From the NCBI GenBank assembly GCA_016872875.1, contig VGYW01000407.1, positions 1 to 7,548 of the forward strand: DNA of 7,548 bases, in the 5' to 3' direction. Below the pieces are notes generated by a model. It saw nothing but the letters and a program-made list of their open reading frames with translations. It was not told where the DNA came from and did not search any database. Position numbers and translations under genes: made by a program. Positions 1-7,178 of this stretch are shown one piece after another. The stretch comes from Planctomycetota bacterium (GTDB lineage: Bacteria; Planctomycetota; PUPC01; DSUN01). Position 1 is the first letter of the stretch, and every line of letters starts with the position of its first letter.

Positions 1-529
1 AGAAGCTGCACGAGGCCGCGAGGCGCTTCCCGTCGCGCCGTAGCGACGACATGTCGTACATCTGGCCGCCGCGCGGGGCGCGTCCGAGGCCGTGCACGGG
101 GCTGTCGATCACCAGCAGCGTGTCGCGCCGGAAGGTGCCGAGATCGATCTGCTTGAAGACCAGCCGAGGCTTGTCGGCCCCCGTCTGGTCGTCCCAGTAG
201 TAGAGGACACGTCCGTCCCGGCTCAGGACCGGCCCTCGAACCCGTGCCTCGTCGGACAGCAAGCGCAGGCTGAAGCGGTCCTCCAGATCGCACAGCAGGA
301 ACTCCATCTTCCAGTCGCTGCCGCGGCCGAGGCCGTTCTGGCGTTCGAGGACGCAACGGTGCGAGTCGGGCGTGAACAGGGCGAAGGACGAGTGCATGGC
401 GGCGCAATGCACATCGTGGCTCGGGTCGCTCGTGACCTGGAACACTTCGAGCGCCGGTTCGGAGTGAACCGACAGCATTTCCGGACACGGTTTGGCTTCG
501 CGAAACACGGCGCCGACGGCGTGCGGCAT
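1..529 (-). CDS. Beta-propeller (TolB/PD40-like) protein, possibly oligogalacturonate-lyase-like; 3' end cut by the window edge
   Basis: This reading frame stays open from an ATG at 529 to position 1, so only the first 176 codons are visible. The start is well supported: TGATG overlaps the upstream DUF4838 stop by one base, and GAGG lies about 8 bases before the ATG. Three blade-like strands of the 'F/L-S/T-x-D-G/S-x-x-V/L' kind are visible: FTPDSHRCVLER (residues 52-63), LSRDGRVLYYW (102-112) and LRRDGKRLAAS (163-173). These are typical of TolB/PD40/WD40-like propellers. There is no signal peptide. The early VHCAAMHSS segment followed by a strand resembles the start of PL22 oligogalacturonate lyases, which are seven-bladed and about 390 aa. 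The metal-binding histidines of that family lie in the missing part, so lyase activity is only a guess. High G/C at third codon positions supports real coding. Gene reality is near certain; function is weakly supported. Confidence 0.85.
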   Translation of the reverse strand, partial: MPHAVGAVFREAKPCPEMLSVHSEPALEVFQVTSDPSHDVHCAAMHSSFALFTPDSHRCVLERQNGLGRGSDWKMEFLLCDLEDRFSLRLLSDEARVRGPVLSRDGRVLYYWDDQTGADKPRLVFKQIDLGTFRRDTLLVIDSPVHGLGRAPRGGQMYDMSSLRRDGKRLAASCSF

Positions 530-2386
530 CACTTGGCCTCTTCCTTCCCCTGCGTCTCCCCGGCATCCTTGAGGAACGCATCGAAGGTCCAGGTCCAGTA
601 GAGAAACCGCTGCCGGGCGACTGGATCGTCGGCCAGCTCGGCCAGGGCCTTGTCGCGCAGCGCCTTCATCCGGCCGACGACATCCGGTGTCCAGACTCTC
701 GGGAACAGGTCCGTGGGCACGAACCAGCCGCCGCGGATCTTTACTCGGCGTGCCCTCCATTGGCCAGTCTCCCAAGCGTCGCACTGCAGACGCATGAGTT
801 CCCTCGCGGTGTCGCCGGCCTTGCCGTAGAGCCGCCGGCACATCTCGTCGAGCACGGCATCCACGTCCAGGTCCGGGTTCCACAGCACCTTCATCCAGAC
901 ATAGAGCGTGGGGGCCGTATTGGTCCACTCTCCCAGGTTCTCGCCATTGATGAACGTGCCGGCGGCGACGTCGCGAACGGCCTTGTGGAAATCGCGCACG
1001 ACGTGCGGAAATTGGTAGGGCCCGTAGGTCCAGCCCACGCAGTAGTTCCAGATCGTCACCGGCTGGGACGCCTTCGATCTCCAATCGCGCAGGCGCTGGA
1101 GCGCTTCCTGGAAGTTCTCCGGCTGGGCATTCAAGGGCATCGGATAGGTGGTCATGGCGGCCATGACCACGAGGTTGTCAAGGTACTCGACGTCCTTGGG
1201 GCATTCCTGGTAGTTCCAGTAGGACAGGTAGATCACTTTCTTGTCCGGCCAGCGTTGCTTCACCGCCTCGCACATCCGCTTGACGAACAGCCCCATGATC
1301 AGTGATGGGCCGTCGATCCAGTCGCCGCCGCCCTTGGCGAAGGTTGCCTGGCAGGCGGCGCACTGGCACCCCACCGGCAGATCGGCCGGGGAAACGGTCA
1401 CGCAACTGGGCGTGACCCAGGAGCAGCCCTCGCCCTTGTCCCATGCCCGCCGGCAGCCATCGAGGAGGAAGTCCAGCGTCTTCTGGGAACTGTAGCACAG
1501 GCTGTTGAAGTCCCGGGTGCCGTCCTTCTTGATGGCGAACATCTCCTTGTGCTGTTCGTGGAACTCCTTGGGGCGGCGGCCAAGGTTCTGCGGCTCGTGG
1601 ACTTTGATCTTGTAAGGCCAACTGCAACCGCCTCGCACGAGCGGCAAGTAGGTCGCCATGTCGATCGCCTTGAGCCCGTCGGGAATGGCGCCGGGCGCAA
1701 ATGCAAGCGGCTCCTTGTGGCCCGAGCGGGCATTCGACGGAAGTCTCCAACCATAGGCCGGATCGTATTCCCGCTGGCGGAACACGGGCTGGTCGCAGTA
1801 ATGAGTGGGTGGGACAGCGAGCGTCGCGCTGCGTGTGATGGTCCGCCCGCCAACCTCGCTCGGCCAGTACCAGCGGACGCCGACGAACCGTTCGAGGAAG
1901 TCCGCCACGGCCCAGGCCGTGCCTTCGTTGCTCCAATATGCATACGACGTGCTTCCTGCTGGCAGTGCCTGCGTGCTGCCCACAAGATAGACCCGATCGG
2001 GGGGCCGTCTTGGCCTCGAAGCCCTCCACCGGGATCTTCGCGGCGGCGATGCCGGCCTGGCGCGACGCCTCGCCGTCGCCGATCACGATCGCCGCCTGGT
2101 CCGCAGCCGGCGCATTCGCCGCCACGGGCAGTTCCGCGCCCGTGCTGAGCTTGACCGACTCGACCAGTTCGGCCACCAGGGTCTTCAGGGTCGGCGTCGT
2201 CGGAGAAGCGACGTACACGACCGCGCATGGCTTACCCTCGCGCACGAGTTCCACCGGCGCGTGCTTCGGCGCCTCGAGCAGTTTCACCGGCATCAGGTCC
2301 GGCGCCTGGGCCGGCTCGCCCGCCCATGTTGCCGTCGTGAGTGCCAGCAGCGCCGGCAGAACGCAGTTCCGCATTCGCATCGCCAT
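529..2386 (-). CDS. Exported DUF4838 (GH67-N-like) glycan-active protein, frame broken by a C6 run
   Basis: Two frames join into one protein. Frame 1 (2386 to about 2000) encodes a signal peptide (MRNCVLPALLALTTATWA, then GEP) and a GH67-N-like domain with IVIGDGEASRQAG. Frame 2 (about 1998 to 529) encodes the DUF4838 core. Dropping one C from the six-C run at 1999-2004 gives a continuous product of about 618 aa. In its numbering, FLERFVGVRWYW is at 163-174, the cysteine cluster GCQCAAC at 339-345, and YVWMKVLWNPDLDVDAVLDE at 495-514, all typical of DUF4838. The unrepaired frame would end at 1178 and lose the core. AGGAGA abuts the ATG at 2386 and lies 6 nt from the ATG at 2380, so 2380 may be the true start. 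The gene follows the 71-aa gene by 40 nt and overlaps the propeller gene by one base. DUF4838 proteins occur in polysaccharide loci of Bacteroidetes and PVC bacteria; a hydrolase role is presumed from GH67 similarity. The break may be a sequence error, a mutation or frameshifting. Confidence 0.85.
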
Positions 2387-2426
2387 TCTCCTGTTTCCTG
2401 TCGCTCACTGTTTCCTATCAGAATCG

Positions 2427-2642
2427 TTACCGCGTCATCCCTTCGTTGTAGAACACCCGCCGGCTGGCCGGAGCGGTCTTCATGGCGACCGTCAGGCCCT
2501 GGTCGATCAGATCGCGCCCTTTCGCTTGCCGGAAGTTGGCCATCATGCGCTTGTGCCACGCCCACGGGCACTTCGGATCGGTCGGAGACTCGTACGGGAA
2601 GATCGCGCACTTGATCGCCGAGTTGTCGCCGACAGCGCTCAT
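2427..2642 (-). CDS. Small hypothetical protein (71 aa), translationally coupled to the alpha-galactosidase
   Basis: I do not recognise this protein. Evidence for a real gene: the ATG (2642-2640) overlaps the alpha-galactosidase TGA as ATGA; a strong purine-rich site (GGAAGGAG region) lies just upstream; third codon positions are overwhelmingly G or C; and it sits on the operon strand 40 nt before the DUF4838 gene. The product has two cysteines (residues 12 and 25), an aromatic and proline-rich first half (IFPYESPTDPKCPWAWHK), and a basic, probably helical second half (RMMANFRQAKGRDLIDQG). It has no signal peptide or membrane segment, so it is predicted to be cytosolic. It could be a small accessory protein of the locus, or a trimmed remnant of a larger protein that kept a coupled start. 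No function can be assigned. Confidence 0.65.
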   Translation of the reverse strand: MSAVGDNSAIKCAIFPYESPTDPKCPWAWHKRMMANFRQAKGRDLIDQGLTVAMKTAPASRRVFYNEGMTR

Positions 2643-4843
2643 CTCCTTCCTCCCTTCCTTGCGGCTTCCGCAACCAGCAACAACTCGGACGTCAACGCCC
2701 CTTCGAGTCGCACTGTGATTCCCTCATTCATGAGCGTAAAGCCGTCGGCTTCAGCGGTCTGCGCAGAGCTGTCCCACGTGACACGATAGCGCCGGCACGC
2801 GTCGAGCCCGCGCAGCCGCAGCCGGTATTCAGGTTGCGAGGGATTGCCGAGCTGGAAGAGCCCGCAGATGGCACGGGTACGGTCCGCCGACGCCAGTTCC
2901 AGAACTCCCCAGCCCTGCGGTTCCGGTCCGGCGGCAACAGGCGTGTGATGGTAGATGCGGCCGGTGGATTGGAGGGGACGAACGAAGTCCTTGTAAAGCG
3001 ACAGCCAGTGCTTGATCCGGCCGAGCAGCAGCGGGTTCCAGTCGGAGCCCATCGGCTTCAGGAAGCCGAACGTCGGCCGTACGAAGAGCAGGAGCCGCCA
3101 CTGGAAATCCAGCTCCGCCGCAGTATGCCCGCTCTGCCCGCCGATCAGCCGGTCCACTGACTCGGGTGGCAGCGCCATGGTCATGCCGTTGGTGATCGTG
3201 AACGAGCGCGGCGCGATCTGCCAGTCGGTCACCCAGGTGTGGCTGAAGCGCCGCACCATGCCGATATCCGTGCGGCCACCGCCACCGGCGCAGTTCTCGA
3301 AGATCACCTTCGGGAAACGGGCGCGCAGGCGATCGTAGACGGCGTACTGGGCCTCGTAGTAGCGCCAGAAGTGGTTCTCGACGAAACCGTTCCGCTCGAT
3401 GCGGCCGCAACCGTGCGTGTTGTAGTCCAGCCGGAAGAAATCCAGTTTGTACTCCCGGATGACCCGCGCGATCTGCTCTTCCATCCACGCCGCCGCCGCG
3501 GGGTTGGTGAGGTCGAGCATGCCGCCGATCTCCCGTCCGGCATAGTCGCGCATCAGCCATTCCGGATGCTCCTTGCAGGCAGCGCTTTCTGTGCCGATGC
3601 GCTCGGCGTCCATCCATAGCCCCCAGAGCATGCCGCGTGCTCTCACGCGTTTGCGGAACGGTTCGAGGCCCTTGGGGAAACGCTGCAGGTCCACCCGCCA
3701 GTCGCCCACGGTGGTCCACCAGTTGCCCCGCGGCTTCGCGTACCAACTGGCGTCGATGAAGAACACCTCCGCGCCCACCTCCGCCGCGCAGTCGATGGCG
3801 TGCCAGACTTGCTCCTCCGTGATCTCGATTTCCGGGCCGATCCCGCTCTCGATCCAACACCCGCGCCCGCGCGGCTGCGGCATGAACACCGTGGTGCGCA
3901 GGTGCTCGTGCATCGCCTGAACCGCGGCGTCCAGCCCGCCGAAGGTCATGCCGAGGTGCATTTCCGGCGTGCAGACCGTCTCGCCGGTAGCCAGCGTGCG
4001 CTGCGGCGCCGGACCGTGCAAGCCGGCGCGGAAGGCGAGGGACGCGGCGCCGTCGCTGGTGGCGGGAGGCGCGTCGAGATCGAACCGGAACTGATAGCCG
4101 CCGGACCAGGCGAACTGGCCGATGAAATGCTCGCCGGTGGCGTTGTTGCGCAGCACGAAGAGCGGGTGGCGATACCGGTCGCGCGGGTAGCGGCCTTCAA
4201 TGACATAGCCGGCATCCGGCAGGTCCATCCAGCGGAAATCGCCCTCGTTGCCCCAGTGGGGGTTGGCCATGTAGCCCACGGAATAGAGGGCCGCGCCCGG
4301 CGCTAGCCGCTCGCGCCAGCGCGCCGTGTTCTGCAGCCGCCCGCTCCAGGTAGCCGCCGCGCCGATCGCCGCCGCCTGACCGCCGGTGTTGGTGACCTCC
4401 AGCCAGCGAGTCAGGATGGCGGTGTCGTCCAGGCCGGTATGCACCTTGACGGTCACCGGGCGGATCCGGTGACGGAGCGTCAGGATCACATGACGATCGA
4501 ACGGGCGCCCCATGGCCGGCACCGGCTGATCCCTGCGTTTCACCTCCGCGCCGGCCCACTCCCAGTCCGACACCAGCAACTGCCCATCCATCTCCAGGCG
4601 GAAGGCATGCGTCATCTCGTCGCTACCCGTGGCCAACCGGCCGTCGTAGAAATTCACGAAGCCCGCGCCGTTCCAGCCGCGCCCGACAAACCGGCCGCCG
4701 GTGAGCGACTCCTCGTACGTCACGCTCCCCGATCGGTACGCGATCAGCGGCTCCGGGGTCTCCGCGATAATGACATCTGTCCACGATGCGCCTTCAGCAG
4801 CATTCTGCCTGGCTACGGCTCGAACACCCTTTGTTCTCTTCAC
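2639..4843 (-). CDS. Alpha-galactosidase, GH36 (melibiase) type, cytoplasmic
   Basis: Predicted retaining alpha-galactosidase that removes terminal alpha-linked galactose from oligosaccharides such as raffinose-type sugars or galactomannan fragments. I chose the GTG at 4843 because AAGGAG sits 8 nt upstream; the frame is open to a GTG at 4888, but that has no ribosome site. The 734-aa product has the GH36 order: N-terminal beta-sandwich (about 20-300), TIM barrel (about 325-630) and C-terminal beta domain. Barrel motifs: FFIDASWY (361-368), GLWMDAERI (408-416), FFRLDYN (469-475) with likely nucleophile Asp473, ENCAGGGGRTD (516-526), and TWVTDW (536-541) with likely acid/base Asp540. The 67-residue spacing between the catalytic Asps fits characterised GH36 enzymes. 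No signal peptide is visible, so it acts in the cytoplasm on imported sugars. Its TGA overlaps the next gene's ATG. A GH36 variant with another substrate (alpha-N-acetylgalactosaminide) is possible; family assignment is strong, exact specificity is not. Confidence 0.92.
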   Translation of the reverse strand: MKRTKGVRAVARQNAAEGASWTDVIIAETPEPLIAYRSGSVTYEESLTGGRFVGRGWNGAGFVNFYDGRLATGSDEMTHAFRLEMDGQLLVSDWEWAGAEVKRRDQPVPAMGRPFDRHVILTLRHRIRPVTVKVHTGLDDTAILTRWLEVTNTGGQAAAIGAAATWSGRLQNTARWRERLAPGAALYSVGYMANPHWGNEGDFRWMDLPDAGYVIEGRYPRDRYRHPLFVLRNNATGEHFIGQFAWSGGYQFRFDLDAPPATSDGAASLAFRAGLHGPAPQRTLATGETVCTPEMHLGMTFGGLDAAVQAMHEHLRTTVFMPQPRGRGCWIESGIGPEIEITEEQVWHAIDCAAEVGAEVFFIDASWYAKPRGNWWTTVGDWRVDLQRFPKGLEPFRKRVRARGMLWGLWMDAERIGTESAACKEHPEWLMRDYAGREIGGMLDLTNPAAAAWMEEQIARVIREYKLDFFRLDYNTHGCGRIERNGFVENHFWRYYEAQYAVYDRLRARFPKVIFENCAGGGGRTDIGMVRRFSHTWVTDWQIAPRSFTITNGMTMALPPESVDRLIGGQSGHTAAELDFQWRLLLFVRPTFGFLKPMGSDWNPLLLGRIKHWLSLYKDFVRPLQSTGRIYHHTPVAAGPEPQGWGVLELASADRTRAICGLFQLGNPSQPEYRLRLRGLDACRRYRVTWDSSAQTAEADGFTLMNEGITVRLEGALTSELLLVAEAARKGGRR

Positions 4844-4883
4844 TGGGTCATCTCCTTGTGTGGATTGTCCGTCATAGGCTCCG
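4836..4883 (-). promoter_or_regulatory. Alpha-galactosidase translation start region with possible 11-codon leader ORF
   Basis: AAGGAG (about 4857-4852) lies 8 nt before the GTG at 4843 and decides that start. The same segment holds a mini-ORF from the ATG at 4875 to the TGA at 4842-4840 (MTDNPHKEMTQ). Its stop overlaps the GTG as GTGA, as in translational coupling. A GGAG lies only 3 nt before that ATG, so the leader itself is weakly supported. Confidence 0.4.
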
Positions 4884-5003
4884 ACCACACCGTACCGCCC
4901 CCTTCGCGAACGGCTCGACGCTCAGCACGCCGAGGCTGGTTCCCGGCCTCTGGCCGGCGGGCGGAGCGGGCGGCGCCTCGGGCCTGGCCTGGCGCTCTTC
5001 CCG
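4844..5003. other. 160-nt GC-rich spacer before the alpha-galactosidase
   Basis: The spacer separates the orphan fragment's TAG (5004-5006) from the alpha-galactosidase GTG. It holds short imperfect GC-rich inverted repeats (for example GAGGC/GCCTC near 4930-4950) without a following T run, so I do not call a terminator. I see no AT-rich -10 element, which suggests the alpha-galactosidase is transcribed from further upstream. An open minus-strand frame crosses it but has poor, arginine-rich composition. Confidence 0.4.
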
Positions 5004-5282
5004 CTACTTGCGGGCATAGTCCCGGAAGTTGGCGGGGTCGGCTTCCGCGGCCAGGGCGACGGTCTTCATCAGGCGCACAAGTTCGTCGCACCAGGCGAAG
5101 CTGTAGAAGCACAGCACGTCGTCGGGCTCAATCGTGGTCTTCTTCGGCCGCAGTTCGGCCAGGGCCGCGGCCGCGTAGCGCGGGTCGTGCATCAGGTCGT
5201 AGGCCTGGCACAGGCCGGCGTTCCCGCCGTAGCGGCAGGTATACTCCGCCTGGGCCAGCACGAAATCCCGCCGCGCCGCCGC
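5004..5282 (-). pseudogene. Orphan 3' fragment of a helical, (alpha/alpha)-barrel-like protein
   Basis: Between the beta-helix stop (5285) and the TAG at 5004 lies about 93 codons with third positions nearly all G or C and a protein-like composition, so it is or recently was coding. Segments such as YTCRYGGNAGLCQAYDLMHD and PRYAAAALAEL resemble the 'AYxLTxDPxYAxAALA' repeats of (alpha/alpha)-toroid carbohydrate enzymes (heparinase or GH88/GH105-like). This is a resemblance, not a family match. The tail FYSFAWCDELVRLMKTVAL reads as a normal helical C-terminus. No ATG lies near the 5' end. The first usable start is a GTG at 5261 (85 aa) without a clear ribosome site, and the upstream frame runs straight into the beta-helix gene. 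The best reading is a gene that lost its 5' part by rearrangement. A small intact gene starting at 5261 is the alternative. Confidence 0.55.
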
Positions 5283-5284
5283 GG

Positions 5285-6880
5285 CTACGGCTTCGCCATA
5301 ACCACGAAGACGGCGAACTCCGGCGCCGTGTGCCTGCTGTACCGCGCCTTGAGATGCGGCACCTCGCCCACGGGCTGCGCCACCTCGGTCAGGTTCATGG
5401 GCAGGGCCAGGGGCTTGCCGTCGTAGGCGCCTTCGAGCACGGGCTTGCCGAAGTAGTTCTGCGCGTCGCGGACCTCGAACTTGTCGCCTGCTTTCAGGAC
5501 GCAGGAAACGTCCGCCTCGGCCGCCGGCTTCTTGTCCCAGTTGTACACGATCACGTGTCCGCGGCCGGGCTCGTACTGGTTCGGCCGGACGAGGATCTTG
5601 ACGCCGGTGGGATAGTCCTTCGACCACGAGCTGGCCTTGTCGAATCCGCTCGCGGTCTTCCAGCCCTCGAAGTTCGTGGTTACCTTGTCGAACACGAATG
5701 TCCTGAACGAGTTCTCCACGGCGGGGTCGTGCTGACGGCCGCCATAGTATCGGTTGTTGTCCCACTTGTACCCATCCTTCGTTCCCGTGGTCCATACGTG
5801 CACCAGCCGGTTCGGGCCGACGACCGTGTTGCCGGTGAAGGTGACGTTCTTCCACCGTTTCAAGTACAATTCGCGTTCGCCCGCGTCCCCGAGCACGAAG
5901 TAGTTGTCGCGCACTTCGAGCGACTCGCTGTCCACAGTGTAGTACTGGAGCTGGACCGATCCCTTGTGCTTGTCGTCCCGCCGCGCCCAGGCGAAGTTGC
6001 CGATGAGCTTGATGTCGGTCATCGGCTTCTTACCGGTCTGGAACAGGTAGTTCCACCACGGGTTGTCGAAGCAGACGTTTCCCTCGACCGTGAAGGGGCT
6101 GCAAGCGGAGGCGCCGCCGCTGGAGCCGCAGAACACGCCGCAGGTGAACTGGCGGAACTGGATGGTGTCCACGATGTAGTTCATGCCGGACTCGTTCTGC
6201 CCGTACATGGAACCACGCTCGGCGAAACCCGTCCCCGGAGCGGAGTAATTCCCGTTTGCCCAGCAGATAATACCGTTCAGTTCACCGCCCGGCGAGGTAT
6301 CCCTCCAGAAGCCAGGCGCGGGATGGCCGCCGTCGTGAACGATCACGTTGATCCACTTGGAGCCTTTGCCGTAGATATTCCCGGCGAACGACCGGTTGAG
6401 AATGTCCGTCGAGTCGTTGCTGATCTCCAGCCCCCAGAGCCAGGTGTGCGCGCCTTTGTGCGTCACGCCGCCGTTGATGGTGGCGCGCTCGCCCGGGCAG
6501 GCGCGGACGACGATCGGCTTCTCCGCCGTGCCCGTCAGGGAGATGGTGTAGGAAAAAGTGCCGCCCGTGCCGTACCTTCCGCCGCGCACCCGTGCGACGC
6601 TGCCGGGACCGAACTGATGCTTGCCTTCGAACACCGAGGCCAGATCCCACGGCGACTCGACCGTGCCCTTGTTCTCCGCCTTGCCATCCGTGGCCACCAC
6701 GTAGTGGGCCGCCTCCTTGAGCCACGGCACCTTCGCCTCGTTCCACCTCGCCTTGAACGGCGCCACGGCTGCGGCACCCGCCGCCGTCGCGGCTGCCGGT
6801 TCGTCCGCCGCCGGCGCGGCCAGCATTCCTCCCGTCACGGTCATGGCGGCCAACACGGCCAGAACTCCTGCGCGCTTCAT
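5285..6880 (-). CDS. Secreted right-handed parallel beta-helix protein (pectate lyase/chondroitinase-B-like fold)
   Basis: Predicted exported polysaccharide-binding or polysaccharide-degrading protein of 531 aa. The start is the ATG at 6880 because GAAGGGA lies 6 nt upstream; an ATG at 6886 abuts that site. A Sec signal (MKRAGVLAVLAAMTVTGGML, cut near AAPA) is followed by an Ala-rich linker (about 24-41). TVESPWDLASVF (73-84) and the PIVVRACPGERATINGG region (122-138) mark the first coil of the helix. Turn-like coils follow: VEGNVCFDN (265-273), LIGNFAWAR (292-300), VRDNYFVLG (323-331), FTGNTVVG (348-355). A C-terminal beta-sandwich (about 425-531) includes GHVIVYNWDKK (441-451) and ends APEFAVFVVMAKP. 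Such proteins are often lyases, but I cannot point to catalytic residues, so it may be a non-catalytic binder. It is the first gene of the minus-strand run. A copy of its last 13 codons lies upstream at 7114-7154. The fold is well supported; activity is unknown. Confidence 0.88.
   Translation of the reverse strand: MKRAGVLAVLAAMTVTGGMLAAPAADEPAAATAAGAAAVAPFKARWNEAKVPWLKEAAHYVVATDGKAENKGTVESPWDLASVFEGKHQFGPGSVARVRGGRYGTGGTFSYTISLTGTAEKPIVVRACPGERATINGGVTHKGAHTWLWGLEISNDSTDILNRSFAGNIYGKGSKWINVIVHDGGHPAPGFWRDTSPGGELNGIICWANGNYSAPGTGFAERGSMYGQNESGMNYIVDTIQFRQFTCGVFCGSSGGASACSPFTVEGNVCFDNPWWNYLFQTGKKPMTDIKLIGNFAWARRDDKHKGSVQLQYYTVDSESLEVRDNYFVLGDAGERELYLKRWKNVTFTGNTVVGPNRLVHVWTTGTKDGYKWDNNRYYGGRQHDPAVENSFRTFVFDKVTTNFEGWKTASGFDKASSWSKDYPTGVKILVRPNQYEPGRGHVIVYNWDKKPAAEADVSCVLKAGDKFEVRDAQNYFGKPVLEGAYDGKPLALPMNLTEVAQPVGEVPHLKARYSRHTAPEFAVFVVMAKP
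5287..5327 (-). repeat. 41-bp repeat, copy 1 (3' end of the beta-helix gene)
   Basis: This copy covers the last 13 codons and the first base of the stop codon of the beta-helix gene. It matches 7114-7154 at 38 of 41 positions, in the same orientation. The three differences fall at third codon positions (GTG/GTC, GTT/GTC, GCG/GCA), and all are synonymous. Confidence 0.9.
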
Positions 6881-6938
6881 CGTCATTCCCTTCGGTCGTG
6901 TCAGCGGGAATCCAGGCGTTCGATCTTCCGAGCCCGTA

Positions 6939-6982
6939 TGTACACAAGCGCGAACTATACACGATCGTGCAGCGCACTTCCA
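6939..6982 (-). promoter_or_regulatory. Candidate promoter/operator of the beta-helix gene run
   Basis: On the minus strand TATAGT (6959-6954) is a good -10 element, with a weak -35 (TGGAAG, 6982-6977) 17 nt away. That is a pattern expected of an activator-dependent promoter. The spacer contains the perfect 10-bp palindrome CACGATCGTG (6960-6969). On the plus strand TGTACAC (6939-6945) and TATACAC (6956-6962) form a direct repeat with 17-bp period, as AraC-type half-sites often do. Transcription would begin near 6947, giving a leader of about 65 nt. Confidence 0.4.
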
Positions 6983-7113
6983 GCTCTCTCTCTCGGTCTT
7001 CCAGCGGCCCCCGGCGAGCGACCGCAATCGAACACCGTGTCCTGCGTCAGGTGACGGAGCGCAGCCTGCTTCTTGCGCGACACGCGACACTCCATCCCAG
7101 CGCCGGCGCGGGC

Positions 7114-7154
7114 ACGGCTTTGCCATGACGACGAAGACGGCGAACTCCGGCGCC
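7114..7154 (-). repeat. 41-bp repeat, copy 2 (relict 3' end of a paralogous beta-helix gene)
   Basis: Read on the minus strand it encodes APEFAVFVVMAKP, identical to the beta-helix C-terminus, but the stop is changed from TAG to TGC and nothing upstream is related. An in-frame TGA lies 7 codons before the copy. It appears to be the leftover end of a second, deleted beta-helix gene that stood upstream. The frame continues into the beta-helix gene, which would wrongly extend that gene to 7126 (613 aa). Confidence 0.75.
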
Positions 7155-7158
7155 GATG

Positions 7159-7178
7159 ATGACCGGGGTTTCGGTCAT
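7159..7178. repeat. Short inverted repeat (7-bp stem, 6-nt loop)
   Basis: ATGACCG (7159-7165) pairs with CGGTCAT (7172-7178) around the loop GGGTTT. It begins 5 bases from the end of repeat copy 2, at the point where similarity to copy 1 stops. There is no clean T run after it on either strand, so it is not called a terminator. Confidence 0.5.

Noticed and set aside
1178..1998. Continuation of the DUF4838 N-terminal frame past the C6 run to 1178
   Set aside because: Beyond the C run it is Arg/Gly/Pro-rich and antisense-like, while the +1 frame carries the conserved domain.
1398..2228. 276-codon minus-strand frame inside the DUF4838 gene
   Set aside because: Overlaps the real gene in another frame and has biased, repetitive composition.
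4844..4888. Alpha-galactosidase start at the GTG at 4888
   Set aside because: No ribosome site there, whereas AAGGAG sits 8 nt before the GTG at 4843.
4920..5000. Possible terminator between the fragment and the alpha-galactosidase
   Set aside because: Only short GC inverted repeats without a T run; no promoter is visible after it either.
4840..5112. 90-codon minus-strand ORF before the alpha-galactosidase
   Set aside because: Arg-rich, overlaps the orphan fragment in another frame; only its last 11 codons are of possible regulatory interest.
4439..7054. 871-codon open frame on the plus strand
   Set aside because: It lies antisense to the GH36 and beta-helix genes, is Arg/Pro/Gly-rich with no domain, and is a high-GC shadow of the real genes.
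6881..7126. N-terminal extension of the beta-helix protein to the ATG at 7126 (613 aa)
   Set aside because: The added part is not protein-like, has no ribosome site, and its first residues are the relict repeat; a clear signal peptide and ribosome site mark 6880.
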